Positions 23,142-31,033 of a stretch of 33,162 bases of DNA are shown piece after piece. Position 1 is the stretch's first letter, and the number at the start of each line of letters is the position of its first letter. The notes under the pieces are model-generated. The model was given only the letters and a program-made list of their open reading frames with translations. It made no database searches and was not told the DNA's origin. A program made the position numbers and the translations under genes. This DNA is from Thermoplasmata archaeon (GTDB lineage: Archaea > Thermoplasmatota > Thermoplasmata > Lutacidiplasmatales > UBA184), in assembly GCA_021806135.1 (NCBI GenBank), contig JAJZYB010000022.1, positions 1 to 33,162 of the forward strand, read 5' to 3'.

Positions 23142-23366
23142 ATGCTGGGAACCGAGGAGCTCTCCGGGAACAACCTGAAGGTGTACAAGACCATGAAGGA
23201 GCTCGGCTTCCTCAGCGAGGAGAAGATGGGGACGGCCGAGCGGATCACCCAGGCGAGCCGCCTGCCAAAGAACATGGTCCTCAACGCGCTCCAAGACCTT
23301 CAGACGAAGGGCTACGCCCGGCGCAAGGTACGGGAAAAGGCCGCCGGGTACTTCCTGCTCCGTTGA
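23142..23366 (+). CDS. Small winged-helix DNA-binding protein
   Basis: 74 residues forming a single winged helix: a first helix in NNLKVYKTMKEL, then AERITQASRLPKNMVLNALQ as the helix-turn-helix, and a short wing in KGYARRKVREKAAGYFL. It resembles small archaeal MarR/ArsR-like regulators without a ligand domain. ATG at 23142 was chosen because upstream codons encode a Gly/Arg-rich, non-conserved stretch. A TATA-like CTTATC sits about 38 nt before it. It converges on the TFB gene with a 9-bp gap. The target is unknown. Confidence 0.7.
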   Translation: MLGTEELSGNNLKVYKTMKELGFLSEEKMGTAERITQASRLPKNMVLNALQDLQTKGYARRKVREKAAGYFLLR

Positions 23367-23375
23367 ACGGCACCC

Positions 23376-24341
23376 TCAGGGCGCGCCTTTGGCAGGGCTC
23401 TCCGCGAGCAGCCGGGTGAGCAGCCGGGAGGTGGACCGGAGCGTGACCTCGGTCACGGAGCCCACCCGGGCCACCCGGGTCCGGGGACGGGGTTCGCCGT
23501 GCTGCTCGGAGGCGAGGAAGATGAGTGCGGCCACCACCCCGTGCGGGGAGAGCCCAGAGACCTCCGGGTGCTCGTGGACCTCCCTCAGCATGGATTCCAC
23601 GGTGGTCCGGACCTGGGGGCTCAGGGCCAACTCCTCCGCATAGCGTTGGAGGTACGCCTGGAGGTTCACCGAGGGAGGCGGGGTCCCCAGGGTCCGGGCC
23701 AGGGCCTTGAACGCCCGCCCCACGTCCGACCGCTTCAAGGACAGGCCCTTGGAGACCTCCCCGAGCGTCCGGGGCAGTCCGAACTGACGGCAGGCCGCGT
23801 AGAGCGCGGCCCCACAGCTGGAGGAGAGGCTCCGGCCCCGGAAAGCACCCCGGACGCTCCCCTCTTGGAAGAGGCGTTCGGACTCCGTGGCCACCACCGG
23901 TGGCAGGGAGAGGTTGGCGGCCATCCGGGCCAGCACCTCCCGGGCCGCCGACCGCTCCAGGGTGGTCTCGGACCGACGGGAGACTTCCCGGTCCATCAGC
24001 CACTTGAGATGCCCGTAATAATTCCGATGGGCGGAGTCCAGCGTCCTCCCCCGGCCGTCCCGACGGCCCCCCAGGGTGCTTCCCAGGTGGTGCCGGGGGG
24101 CTCCCAGAGGAACGAAGGGACCCACCCCCCGGCCCCCGTCCGTCCCCTGCCCGGGTTCACGAGGGGAGACGTCATCCACCACGAGGCCGGGATCGAAGAC
24201 GAGCCCGCAGTCCGCGCAGTGCAACTCGGAGTTGGTGGGATCCACCACCCGTTGGGCGGAGCCGCAGTTCATGCAGCGGACCGGTTCTCCGGGCGGAGCA
24301 GGTAGGCCCATCCCTTCACGGGTCACGGCATGGGCTAGCAT
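23376..24341 (-). CDS. tfb: Transcription initiation factor B (TFB)
   Basis: Archaeal TFIIB homologue that binds the TBP-TATA complex and recruits RNA polymerase. The 321-residue protein has an N-terminal zinc ribbon (Cys23, Cys26, Cys42, Cys45), a linker and two cyclin repeats. The first repeat centres on SCGAALYAACRQFGLPRTL and the second on GVVAALIFLASEQHG. The linker (about 55-95) is Gly/Arg-rich and longer than minimal. The repeat sequences are fairly divergent, as in secondary TFB paralogues, so it may be one of several TFBs. The start ATG at 24341 is divergent from a small membrane protein gene 38 bp away. Confidence 0.9.
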   Translation of the reverse strand: MLAHAVTREGMGLPAPPGEPVRCMNCGSAQRVVDPTNSELHCADCGLVFDPGLVVDDVSPREPGQGTDGGRGVGPFVPLGAPRHHLGSTLGGRRDGRGRTLDSAHRNYYGHLKWLMDREVSRRSETTLERSAAREVLARMAANLSLPPVVATESERLFQEGSVRGAFRGRSLSSSCGAALYAACRQFGLPRTLGEVSKGLSLKRSDVGRAFKALARTLGTPPPSVNLQAYLQRYAEELALSPQVRTTVESMLREVHEHPEVSGLSPHGVVAALIFLASEQHGEPRPRTRVARVGSVTEVTLRSTSRLLTRLLAESPAKGAP

Positions 24342-24350
24342 AGCCAGAGG

Positions 24351-24364
24351 CTTTAACCTTTATC
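24351..24364. promoter_or_regulatory. Overlapping divergent TATA-like elements, TFB and membrane protein genes
   Basis: CTTTAACCTTTATC fills most of the 38-bp gap. TTTAAC is about 25 nt before the plus-strand GTG at 24380. On the other strand GATAAAGG is about 20 nt before the TFB ATG. Both transcripts would be leaderless or nearly so. Confidence 0.45.
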
Positions 24365-24379
24365 GGTGATGGCCCTCCC

Positions 24380-25006
24380 GTGCGTCCCTGGCTGGTGGGG
24401 ATTGGCGCGGGCCTCGCCATCCTCGGGTTACTGGTCCTGGTTGCCGGCATCATCAATGTCCCCGGGACCAGCGTCGTCGACCATTCCTCCTCGTTCGTCC
24501 TCACTCCCCTGGCCGGTAGTTCCCAGAACGAGGTCGTTCCTATCGTCTCCGGTGCCGGGTCCCCGTTGACCCTTACGTTCCGATCGGACCTGCCGGTTCA
24601 GGTCTACCTGGCCACCTGTCCCCAGGGTCCCCCCCCACCTTCGAACTGCACGGTGGCGCGGACCGCAGCCCCTCTGGCCAATGGAACGTTCCTGGTGAAC
24701 GGGCCCCTGGCCCCGGATTACTACTTGTCCGTCGCCAACCCGTACAACCACACGGCTTCCATCGGGATCCTGGTGGCCTACCCCCTCGACGAGCCGGCCG
24801 GCCTGCCTGCCTGGGAAGCCACGGTGATCATCCTTGCCGGGGCCATCCTCACCGGGGTGGGTGTGCTTTCCTTCTTCCTGGGCTCGTTCCTCCGGGGCAA
24901 CCCTTACCCTCCTCCCCCGCCCCCCCGCGCCGCGGCGCCCCCGGGCCCCAGGTCACCGACCGGTTCGGAGTCCTGGAAGGACGAACCACCCGGTGGACCT
25001 CCTTGA
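24380..25006 (+). CDS. Two-TM membrane protein with outside domain and proline-rich tail
   Basis: 208 residues, family not recognised. A first membrane helix (about 5-27) leads to an outside beta-rich domain with two cysteines and potential glycosylation sites (NCT, NGT, NHT). It ends in a second membrane helix (about 148-168) and a cytoplasmic tail with PPPPPP and a Pro/Gly-rich end. The outside domain could bind a ligand or a partner at the surface. GTG at 24380 was chosen for its match to the TATA box 25 nt upstream. It converges with infB, 12 bp apart. Confidence 0.65.
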   Translation: MRPWLVGIGAGLAILGLLVLVAGIINVPGTSVVDHSSSFVLTPLAGSSQNEVVPIVSGAGSPLTLTFRSDLPVQVYLATCPQGPPPPSNCTVARTAAPLANGTFLVNGPLAPDYYLSVANPYNHTASIGILVAYPLDEPAGLPAWEATVIILAGAILTGVGVLSFFLGSFLRGNPYPPPPPPRAAAPPGPRSPTGSESWKDEPPGGPP

Positions 25007-25018
25007 AGCCTGCCGGCC

Positions 25019-26779
25019 CTACGTTCCCCAGAAGGGCTGCCGGGCCCGGTGGCGGGCCAGGACCTCATCCAGCACGCCCTGCTCGGAAGGGGTCAAGGAG
25101 GCGGCCTTCAGTTGCCGGACCCCTTCCTCGGTGAGGACCACCCATAGCTGATCCCCCTCCGCGAACGACCGTCCGACCACCGCTCCGTCCACGGAGGCCG
25201 CAACCTCCTTCCCTTCGGAGGCCTCCTTCACCGGCTTCCCTTCCTCCTGAAGGCCCTTGAGCAGGCCCACGTCGTTCCCTTCCCGGTCCATGAGCCGGCA
25301 GGGCGGACGCAAGGTTCCGGCCATGACCTTGATGCCCACGATGGCGGGCTTGGAATGCCGGAAGACGAACCCCGGAAGGACCTCCAGCTTCGCCGGATGC
25401 GTGGTGGTCCTGCGGCGGTCCTCCTCCTCCCTGGCCTCCCGATCGGCGCGCCACGCCTGGTAGTCCTCCAGGATCCGGTACATCACTTCGCCTTGGAGGA
25501 TCTTCACATCAGCGCTCCGTACAGCCTCCTGGGCCTCGGGAAGGACGGCCACGTTGAAGGCGAGGATGGCGCGGAGCTTGCGGTCCTTGACCGCGCCGGC
25601 GAGGAGGACCTCCCGCTTCCCCACGCTCCCCACCTCCGCTCCCTTGACGGGAAGTTGTGCCTCCTGGCACTCAAAGGCGAGCGCCTCCAGCCCCCCCAGC
25701 GTGTCGGCCTTGAGCCAGACCCCGTTCTCGCTCACCGCGGCGATGGGGTGGGTCTCGGCCTCCAGTTCCTCGCGTACGGCCTGGAGGCGGGAGGCGTCCG
25801 GAACCACCTTGAGCAAACCTCCCGGCAGCGCGTTCTCGATGCCGGGGGCAGAGATCTTCACGCCTGCCGCCGCCTGCACCTGCGGGAGCGAGGCCATTCG
25901 CCGGGAGGGTGTCCCCCGGCCGGGACGCAGGGCCTCGGGGCGGTAAATGCCCCGGATCTTCGTGGCGAAGGGGCCATCCCTCCCCGTCACCACCACGCTG
26001 TCCCCCGTCGCGAGCTTCCCTTGGTAGACGATGATGTTGGCCACGGCTCCAAGACCCCGCTCCTCTGCCCTTTCCAGGATGGTCGCCTCCCCCGGGCGCT
26101 CCCCGAGCTCCAGCTCCTTCTCCAGGAAGCGCTGGGACAATCCCACCATCATCGCGAGCAGGTCCGGGACCCCGGCCCCGGTCTTGGCCGACACCGGCAC
26201 CATGGCCACGTTACGGGTGTAGTCGCTCACCCGATCGTAGCGCTCGGCGGAGAACCCCTGCGCGTAGAGGCCCTCGCTCAACGCGTAGAGACGTTCGTCG
26301 AGGAGCTTGCGGGCCTCCGCCGGGAGGGCGGCCAGGGCGGTGGGGAGGGGGGGCCGGGGAGAGAGGTTCTTCACCCCCGGGACCGCGTCGATCTTGTTGG
26401 CAGCCACCACGAACGGGGTCTTCTCATGCCGGAGGATCTGGAGCACCTCACGGGTCTGGGGCATGACCCCCTCGCCTACGTCCACCACCACCACCGCCAG
26501 GTCGGCCAAGGCTCCCCCCCGGCGGCGCATGGTCACGAATGACCGGTGGCCCGGGGTGTCGATGAACAGCAGGCCGGGGACGGTGAACTGATCGGCCCGG
26601 AGCAATCCCTGGCAGATCTTCAGGAGGACGGCGAGCGGCACCTCCAGTGCCCCGATATGCTGGGTGATCCCCCCCGCCTCCCGGGAGGCCCGTGCAGAGC
26701 CGGCGATCCGGTCGAGGAGCGTCGTCTTCCCATGGTCCACGTGGCCCATGAGCGAGACGATGGGTTGACGGAGCGTCAT
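25019..26779 (-). CDS. infB: Archaeal translation initiation factor aIF5B
   Basis: GTPase that promotes ribosomal subunit joining with initiator tRNA. The 586-residue length fits archaeal aIF5B. G motifs in order: GHVDHGKTT (12-20), GGITQHIG, DTPGH, NKID and SAKTG. Domain II follows, then the linker, domain III and the C-terminal beta barrel that binds aIF1A, including GIKVMAGTLRPPC. It lacks the long N-terminal extension of eukaryotic eIF5B. A TATA-like box about 28 nt upstream of ATG at 26779 suggests its own leaderless transcript, though upstream minus-strand genes lie close. Confidence 0.96.
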   Translation of the reverse strand: MTLRQPIVSLMGHVDHGKTTLLDRIAGSARASREAGGITQHIGALEVPLAVLLKICQGLLRADQFTVPGLLFIDTPGHRSFVTMRRRGGALADLAVVVVDVGEGVMPQTREVLQILRHEKTPFVVAANKIDAVPGVKNLSPRPPLPTALAALPAEARKLLDERLYALSEGLYAQGFSAERYDRVSDYTRNVAMVPVSAKTGAGVPDLLAMMVGLSQRFLEKELELGERPGEATILERAEERGLGAVANIIVYQGKLATGDSVVVTGRDGPFATKIRGIYRPEALRPGRGTPSRRMASLPQVQAAAGVKISAPGIENALPGGLLKVVPDASRLQAVREELEAETHPIAAVSENGVWLKADTLGGLEALAFECQEAQLPVKGAEVGSVGKREVLLAGAVKDRKLRAILAFNVAVLPEAQEAVRSADVKILQGEVMYRILEDYQAWRADREAREEEDRRRTTTHPAKLEVLPGFVFRHSKPAIVGIKVMAGTLRPPCRLMDREGNDVGLLKGLQEEGKPVKEASEGKEVAASVDGAVVGRSFAEGDQLWVVLTEEGVRQLKAASLTPSEQGVLDEVLARHRARQPFWGT

Positions 26780-26803
26780 GGCCCCGGCCGCACGGGAAGG
26801 TCC

Positions 26804-26811
26804 TCAAATAG
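26804..26811 (-). promoter_or_regulatory. TATA-like box of infB
   Basis: CTATTTGA on the minus strand, centred about 28 nt before ATG at 26779. It lies in the short gap after the phosphatase-superfamily gene. Confidence 0.4.
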
Positions 26812-26832
26812 CGTTGGCGGACCGGTAGGCCG

Positions 26833-28137
26833 TCAGAGAGGCCAGTCGGCAAGCTCGGCCAGGGGCAGGCTCGTGAGGGCCACCAGCAGTTCCTGAGGGG
26901 TGAGCCCCCCGTGGGTCCCCCAGAGGAAATGCTCTTCGGGACCCCGGTCCCCCGGAGGGCGGGCGTAGAGGGTCTCCCCTTCCCCCGGGAGCACGAGGAG
27001 GTCGCCCAGCCGGGAAGGGAGCTCCGGGTGGAGGGGCCCCGGCCCCACCAGGCCCAGGCGGATCACCTCCTCCACATCGAGGACCGTCCATCCCTTCGGG
27101 TAGGTTTCGGTCAGGTGGCGCCTCAGGTCCTCCTTCCGTCCTTCGCGGGCTTTGAGGAAGGCCGCCCGGCGCTCGCCGGCCGGCGGGCGGTCCAGCAGTC
27201 CGAGGAGGGTGGCGTCATCGTGCACCGCATGGCTTCCCTCCGGACGGACGGGCACCTGCCCGTGGTCCCCTGTGATCCAGAGATGGATCTTCCGGCCCGT
27301 GGCGGAGGGGAGCTGGCGCGCCACGCTGGCCAGGGCGAGGAGAAGATGGGTGAGCTCCTCCTGGGCGAAACGCGGTTCAGGCCCGTAGACATGGTTCACA
27401 CTGTCGAGGAGGTCCCAGTACACCCAGACCAGGGGAGGGCGTCGCTCTGCCGGGGCCCCGAGGACCCGCAGGAGCTGGTGGACCAGGTCCGAGAGGCCCA
27501 GGTAGCCGACGAACTCCGCCCCATCGTACAGGACCCGGGTGAACGCGCTCCCCTGGAACTCGGCCTTGGTGAGCGCGACCGAGCCGGTCCGCCGGGTGAA
27601 GAGGTTGGGCACGGGCACCCAATCGGCCGCAGTGAACCGCTTCCCGGCGGCCAGGTCCGGTACCTTGGCCCACGGAGGGGAGAGCTTCAGCGTGTTGAGG
27701 ATCGCCCCCCAGCCCGGGAAATATTCCGTGTATCCGACGATTCCGTGCGTTCCGGGAGCCGCGCCGGTGGAGAGGGAGAGCAAGGCCGAGGACGTGGTCG
27801 GGGGAAAGACCGACGTGATCGGTCGGGTGAACCGGGCGAGCCCGGAGGCCACCTTCCGCCCGGTCTCCCCGGGGGGCTCCCGGAGCAGGTCCAAGAACAT
27901 CTTCCAGCCGAAGCTGTCCACGAGGAAGACCACCTGGGTGGTTCCCTCCGGGTCCGGTCGGGGCCCGTGCCGGGCGTCGAGGGGGGGGAGCATTCCCGGG
28001 AAGGGCTTCCCCCCCGCATGGAGGTAGGCGCTGACCGCCAGGTTCGGGAGGGAGGCGCCCCCGTACGCCGGGGCCGGGAAACGGCCCTGGACCCTGGGGC
28101 GGGAGAGTTCGGAGACCAGGGTCTCGCATTCCGGCAA
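26833..28137 (-). CDS. Alkaline-phosphatase-superfamily enzyme (phosphodiesterase/phosphatase type)
   Basis: 434 residues with the metal-ligand and nucleophile pattern of the type I phosphodiesterase/nucleotide pyrophosphatase group. Asp74 lies in VVFLVDSFGW. The PPTTSSALLSLSTG segment carries the likely nucleophile Thr115, followed by APGTHGIVGY. Later motifs are YWDLLDSVNHVYG, WITGDHGQV and GTHGGLTPQE. The order fits a soluble, cytoplasmic member; no signal peptide is seen. The substrate is unknown. TTG at 28137 was used because the preceding N-terminal segment YGGASLPNLAV belongs to the family; a shorter ATG start at 27993 would remove it. It lies in the minus-strand block between dinB and infB. 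Confidence 0.8.
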   Translation of the reverse strand: MPECETLVSELSRPRVQGRFPAPAYGGASLPNLAVSAYLHAGGKPFPGMLPPLDARHGPRPDPEGTTQVVFLVDSFGWKMFLDLLREPPGETGRKVASGLARFTRPITSVFPPTTSSALLSLSTGAAPGTHGIVGYTEYFPGWGAILNTLKLSPPWAKVPDLAAGKRFTAADWVPVPNLFTRRTGSVALTKAEFQGSAFTRVLYDGAEFVGYLGLSDLVHQLLRVLGAPAERRPPLVWVYWDLLDSVNHVYGPEPRFAQEELTHLLLALASVARQLPSATGRKIHLWITGDHGQVPVRPEGSHAVHDDATLLGLLDRPPAGERRAAFLKAREGRKEDLRRHLTETYPKGWTVLDVEEVIRLGLVGPGPLHPELPSRLGDLLVLPGEGETLYARPPGDRGPEEHFLWGTHGGLTPQELLVALTSLPLAELADWPL

Positions 28138-28204
28138 CAGGGGAAGGGGGGGATCGGATTTCAGGGGTCCACCGTCCCGGGGGAGTCCGGGGGGGTCTTT
28201 ACGT

Positions 28205-29368
28205 TCACGCCTCGTGGTCAGGGGGTTCCCCGGCCACCGGCGGTCCCGAAAGGAAACCCTCGAGCGGCCTCTCCCCGGCGGGGACCTCCCGGAGCCCCTG
28301 GACCGTCAGGCTGAGGGTCCGGATCCGGCGGGGGACCCTTAGGACCGGTGCCGGTCCTAGCGGGGCCGGGCTCCCGCGACGTTCGCGCAGCAATTCGCCG
28401 AGGAGCCCTTCGCCCACGCGACAGAGGGCGTCGAACGCGTCGGTGGGCCGAGGCAGGGTCTGGCTCCGCTGGACCTGGGAGAAGTCCTCATAGCGGACCC
28501 GGAGGGTGACCGTGCGGAAGCGAAGGCCCCGGCGTTTCACTTCCTCCGCCACCCGCGTGGCCAGGGACCGTAGCTCCCGGGAGAGCGCGTCGGCGTCCTC
28601 CGTGTCCATGTCGAAGGTGGACATGGAGCCCACCGAGCGTGGGCCCTCCTCCTCCGGCCAGGGGGACTCCGTGCTCTCCCCCCGGGCCATCCGCACGATG
28701 TCGGGGTTCGAGCTGCCCAGGAGGGTCTTGAGCTCCCGGGGCGACAGCAAGGTGAGTTCCCGGATGGTCCGCACCTGCCGGGCCAACAAGGCCCGCTCCG
28801 TCACCGGCCCCACCCCGGGAACGGAGCGGACCGGCAGGGGGGCCAGGAACTCCGGGACCTCCTCGAGAAGGACGACGACGACCCCTCCGGGTTTGGCCCG
28901 GTCCGAGGCCATCTTCGCCAGGGTCAGGTTCGGGGCGATCCCCACCGAGCAGGGGAGCAGGAATCGTTCGAGGATCTCCGCTTGGACCGCCCGTCCCTCC
29001 CGCTCGGCCTGTGCGCGCCCCTCAAACCCCGTGGGGTAGGCCGCCTCATCGATGCTGAAGGCCCGGGCCAGGGAGGAACGTTCCCTCAGGAGGGCCATGA
29101 CCTGGCGGGAGGTCTCTTCGTAGAAGGAGAAGTCGGGCCGCAGGTACGCGGCCTCAGGGCAGAGGGCCCAGGCCTGGGAGACGGGGAGCGCGGAGCGCAA
29201 TCCGTAGCGACGGGCCTCGTAGGAGGCGGAGAGGACCACTCCCCGTCCCTGTCCCCCCCGGGGGTCCGCCGAGACGGCCACCGGCCGTCCCTTGAGCTCC
29301 GGATGACGTAGGAGCTCACAGGAGACGTAGAAGGCGTCCATGTCCACGTAGACCACGCCGTCCGCCAT
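28205..29368 (-). CDS. dinB: Y-family DNA polymerase (Dpo4/DinB type)
   Basis: Translesion polymerase that copies past damaged bases. The 387 residues hold the palm metal residues Asp9 (YVDMDAFY) and Asp107-Glu108 (FSIDEAAYP), the thumb helix-hairpin-helix (VPGVGPVTERAL) and the little-finger domain with VTLRVRYEDF. The usual SIDEAYLD motif reads SIDEAAYP, so the residue after Ala differs from Dpo4. No PCNA-binding motif was clear at the C-terminus. It lies 30 bp downstream of a KaiC-like gene and is probably co-transcribed with it. Confidence 0.93.
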   Translation of the reverse strand: MADGVVYVDMDAFYVSCELLRHPELKGRPVAVSADPRGGQGRGVVLSASYEARRYGLRSALPVSQAWALCPEAAYLRPDFSFYEETSRQVMALLRERSSLARAFSIDEAAYPTGFEGRAQAEREGRAVQAEILERFLLPCSVGIAPNLTLAKMASDRAKPGGVVVVLLEEVPEFLAPLPVRSVPGVGPVTERALLARQVRTIRELTLLSPRELKTLLGSSNPDIVRMARGESTESPWPEEEGPRSVGSMSTFDMDTEDADALSRELRSLATRVAEEVKRRGLRFRTVTLRVRYEDFSQVQRSQTLPRPTDAFDALCRVGEGLLGELLRERRGSPAPLGPAPVLRVPRRIRTLSLTVQGLREVPAGERPLEGFLSGPPVAGEPPDHEA

Positions 29369-29398
29369 GGCCCCTCCGGTCCTCCGTCGGGGGATGGC

Positions 29399-30121
29399 TC
29401 AGAAGGCGCCGAAGTTCACCGCCTTGGCGTCCACGGTGATCCCTCCCGGCCCGATGGTGTAGGGTTGCCGGGTGCGGACGTGGCTCGTGCGTCGCATCTT
29501 GACGATCCGTAGCGCAAGGCCGGCCTGGTGGCGGGGGAGGTCCTCGGTGGGACCGAGGACGACGACCCCGTCGGCAACGTACTCGCTCATCCCGTCCCGG
29601 GAGACCTCCGGGTGCAGGGGGTCCGCCTCCGCCGTGAGGACCGTGGTGGCCCCCGCGGCGCGGCATGCCCGGGTCAGCGTGAAGAGGATCCCCCGCCGCT
29701 CTCCCTCATCGGAGGTGAGGGCGGCGAGGAGGGAGACACTGTCCACCACCACCCGGCGGGGGGCGAAGGCCTGCAGTTCCCTCGGCAGCTCGGACCGGAT
29801 CCGTTTGAGGGAGTTGTTCGCGTCCTGGGGGTCCAAGCGGGTGAGCTTCAGCCGCCCGTCCTTGATGGCGGGAGCCAAGGGCCAGCCGAACTCGCCGGCG
29901 GCCGCCTGCAGCGCCTCCGGGTCCTCCTCCAGAGAGAGATAGACCGCACGTTCTCCCTGGTCCAGGCCCTTCTGAAGGAACTGGAGGGAAAGGCAGGTCT
30001 TCCCCACCCCCGGGGGGCCGAGGAGCAGGACCACGTGGCCCGTCGGGAACCCGCCGTTGAGCATCTGGTCCAGGCCGTCGACCCCGGTGGGAACCCGAGC
30101 CCCTCTCTCAGATGCGCTCAT
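29399..30121 (-). CDS. KaiC/RadA-like ATPase, intact
   Basis: Single-domain RecA-fold ATPase of 240 residues. It has the KaiC-type entry PTGVDGLDQMLNGGFPTGHVVLL, here broken at the Walker A motif GPPGVGKT (35-42). It has Walker B RVVVDSVS and the late segment GLALRIVKMRRTSH, common in archaeal KaiC-like proteins. Such proteins act as signal or assembly ATPases; the partner here is unknown. Its start overlaps the end of the degenerate paralogue by 14 bp, so the two may be made together. A hetero-oligomer is plausible. Confidence 0.85.
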   Translation of the reverse strand: MSASERGARVPTGVDGLDQMLNGGFPTGHVVLLLGPPGVGKTCLSLQFLQKGLDQGERAVYLSLEEDPEALQAAAGEFGWPLAPAIKDGRLKLTRLDPQDANNSLKRIRSELPRELQAFAPRRVVVDSVSLLAALTSDEGERRGILFTLTRACRAAGATTVLTAEADPLHPEVSRDGMSEYVADGVVVLGPTEDLPRHQAGLALRIVKMRRTSHVRTRQPYTIGPGGITVDAKAVNFGAF

Positions 30122-31010
30122 ACTGCGTGGTCACCAATCCCTGGAGGCCCTTCACGTCAAGAAGGAAACGGCCATGGAGCTCCTTCGGGACCCGGGAGAG
30201 CAGGCTCATGGACTTCTCGACGAGCAGCGCGCGGGCCCGGACGCTCCTTAACGGGTTCTGGACCCAGCTGAAGCCCAAGACCCCGTCCACGGAGTCCATG
30301 AGGCCTTGCTCCAGCGCCGGGTCGGAGACATGGCGGGTCAGCATGAGGTAGACCAGGCCGTTCCAGGTCTTGGCCCGGCGCCGGAGCCCCTTGACCAGGG
30401 TGAGGAGCTCCTCAGGGTTCGTGGTGGATCGGACGAGAAGGTCGGTCAGCGAGTCCACCACCAGGAGCGACCCAGGGCCACGTTGGTCCATCTCCTGGGC
30501 CAGCGCATGGAGGGGACTCGTGTCCGGACCGGACGGGGCCTGGTCGAGCAGGGAACCGGCCCGCTGGGTCCACTCGGAGGGTACCACGGTGTCCGCGAAA
30601 TAGCTGGAGGAGAGGTCCACGAACTCGAGCCCCTGGGCCAGGGTCGCGCCGTACTCGGGCGGGAAAGTGCTCTCGGCCTCAGAGAGGACCTGCTCCCGGG
30701 AGCGGGTCAGGCTCACGTAGGTCACCCGAGAGGGGATATGGACCGGCCCCCGGTAGGAGCCCAGGTAGAGTGGACGGGGACCCGGGGCGGAGGCGCGGGA
30801 GGCCCGAAGCAACGTGACGGCGGAGGTCAAGGCGAACTCGGCCGCGCCGGCCCCGTTCTCCCCCGCAAGGAGGAGGACACTGCCGGCAGGAACCCCTCCG
30901 GTGATGTGGTCGAAGTCGCTCACCCCGGTGGGGACCCTAAGCGTCTCGGCCCTCGACTCCAGGGTTGCTCCTCGCACAGGGAGCGGAGGCCCGGTCGGGC
31001 TCTTGAGCAT
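30108..31010 (-). CDS. KaiC-like protein with degenerate Walker A (pseudo-ATPase)
   Basis: 300 residues, same fold as the downstream gene, with PTGVSDFDHITGGVPAGSVLLL leading to GENGAGAA at 50-57. The catalytic Lys and the following Thr of GxxGxGKT are both Ala (56, 57), so ATP hydrolysis is not expected. The Walker B-like SLLVVDSLTDL and the C-terminal RALLVEKSMSLL are kept. An insert of about 30 residues follows the P-loop region. The open full-length frame suggests a working non-catalytic partner of the intact ATPase rather than a pseudogene. It lies 23 bp downstream of truD on the same strand. Confidence 0.8.
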   Translation of the reverse strand: MLKSPTGPPLPVRGATLESRAETLRVPTGVSDFDHITGGVPAGSVLLLAGENGAGAAEFALTSAVTLLRASRASAPGPRPLYLGSYRGPVHIPSRVTYVSLTRSREQVLSEAESTFPPEYGATLAQGLEFVDLSSSYFADTVVPSEWTQRAGSLLDQAPSGPDTSPLHALAQEMDQRGPGSLLVVDSLTDLLVRSTTNPEELLTLVKGLRRRAKTWNGLVYLMLTRHVSDPALEQGLMDSVDGVLGFSWVQNPLRSVRARALLVEKSMSLLSRVPKELHGRFLLDVKGLQGLVTTQYERI

Positions 31011-31033
31011 TCCGCTCCTCGGTGCCGCCCCGG

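Noticed and set aside
30108-31010. Pseudogene status for the KaiC-like gene with Ala-Ala in Walker A
   Set aside because: The frame is open over full length, other motifs are kept, and it is embedded in an operon with overlapping genes.
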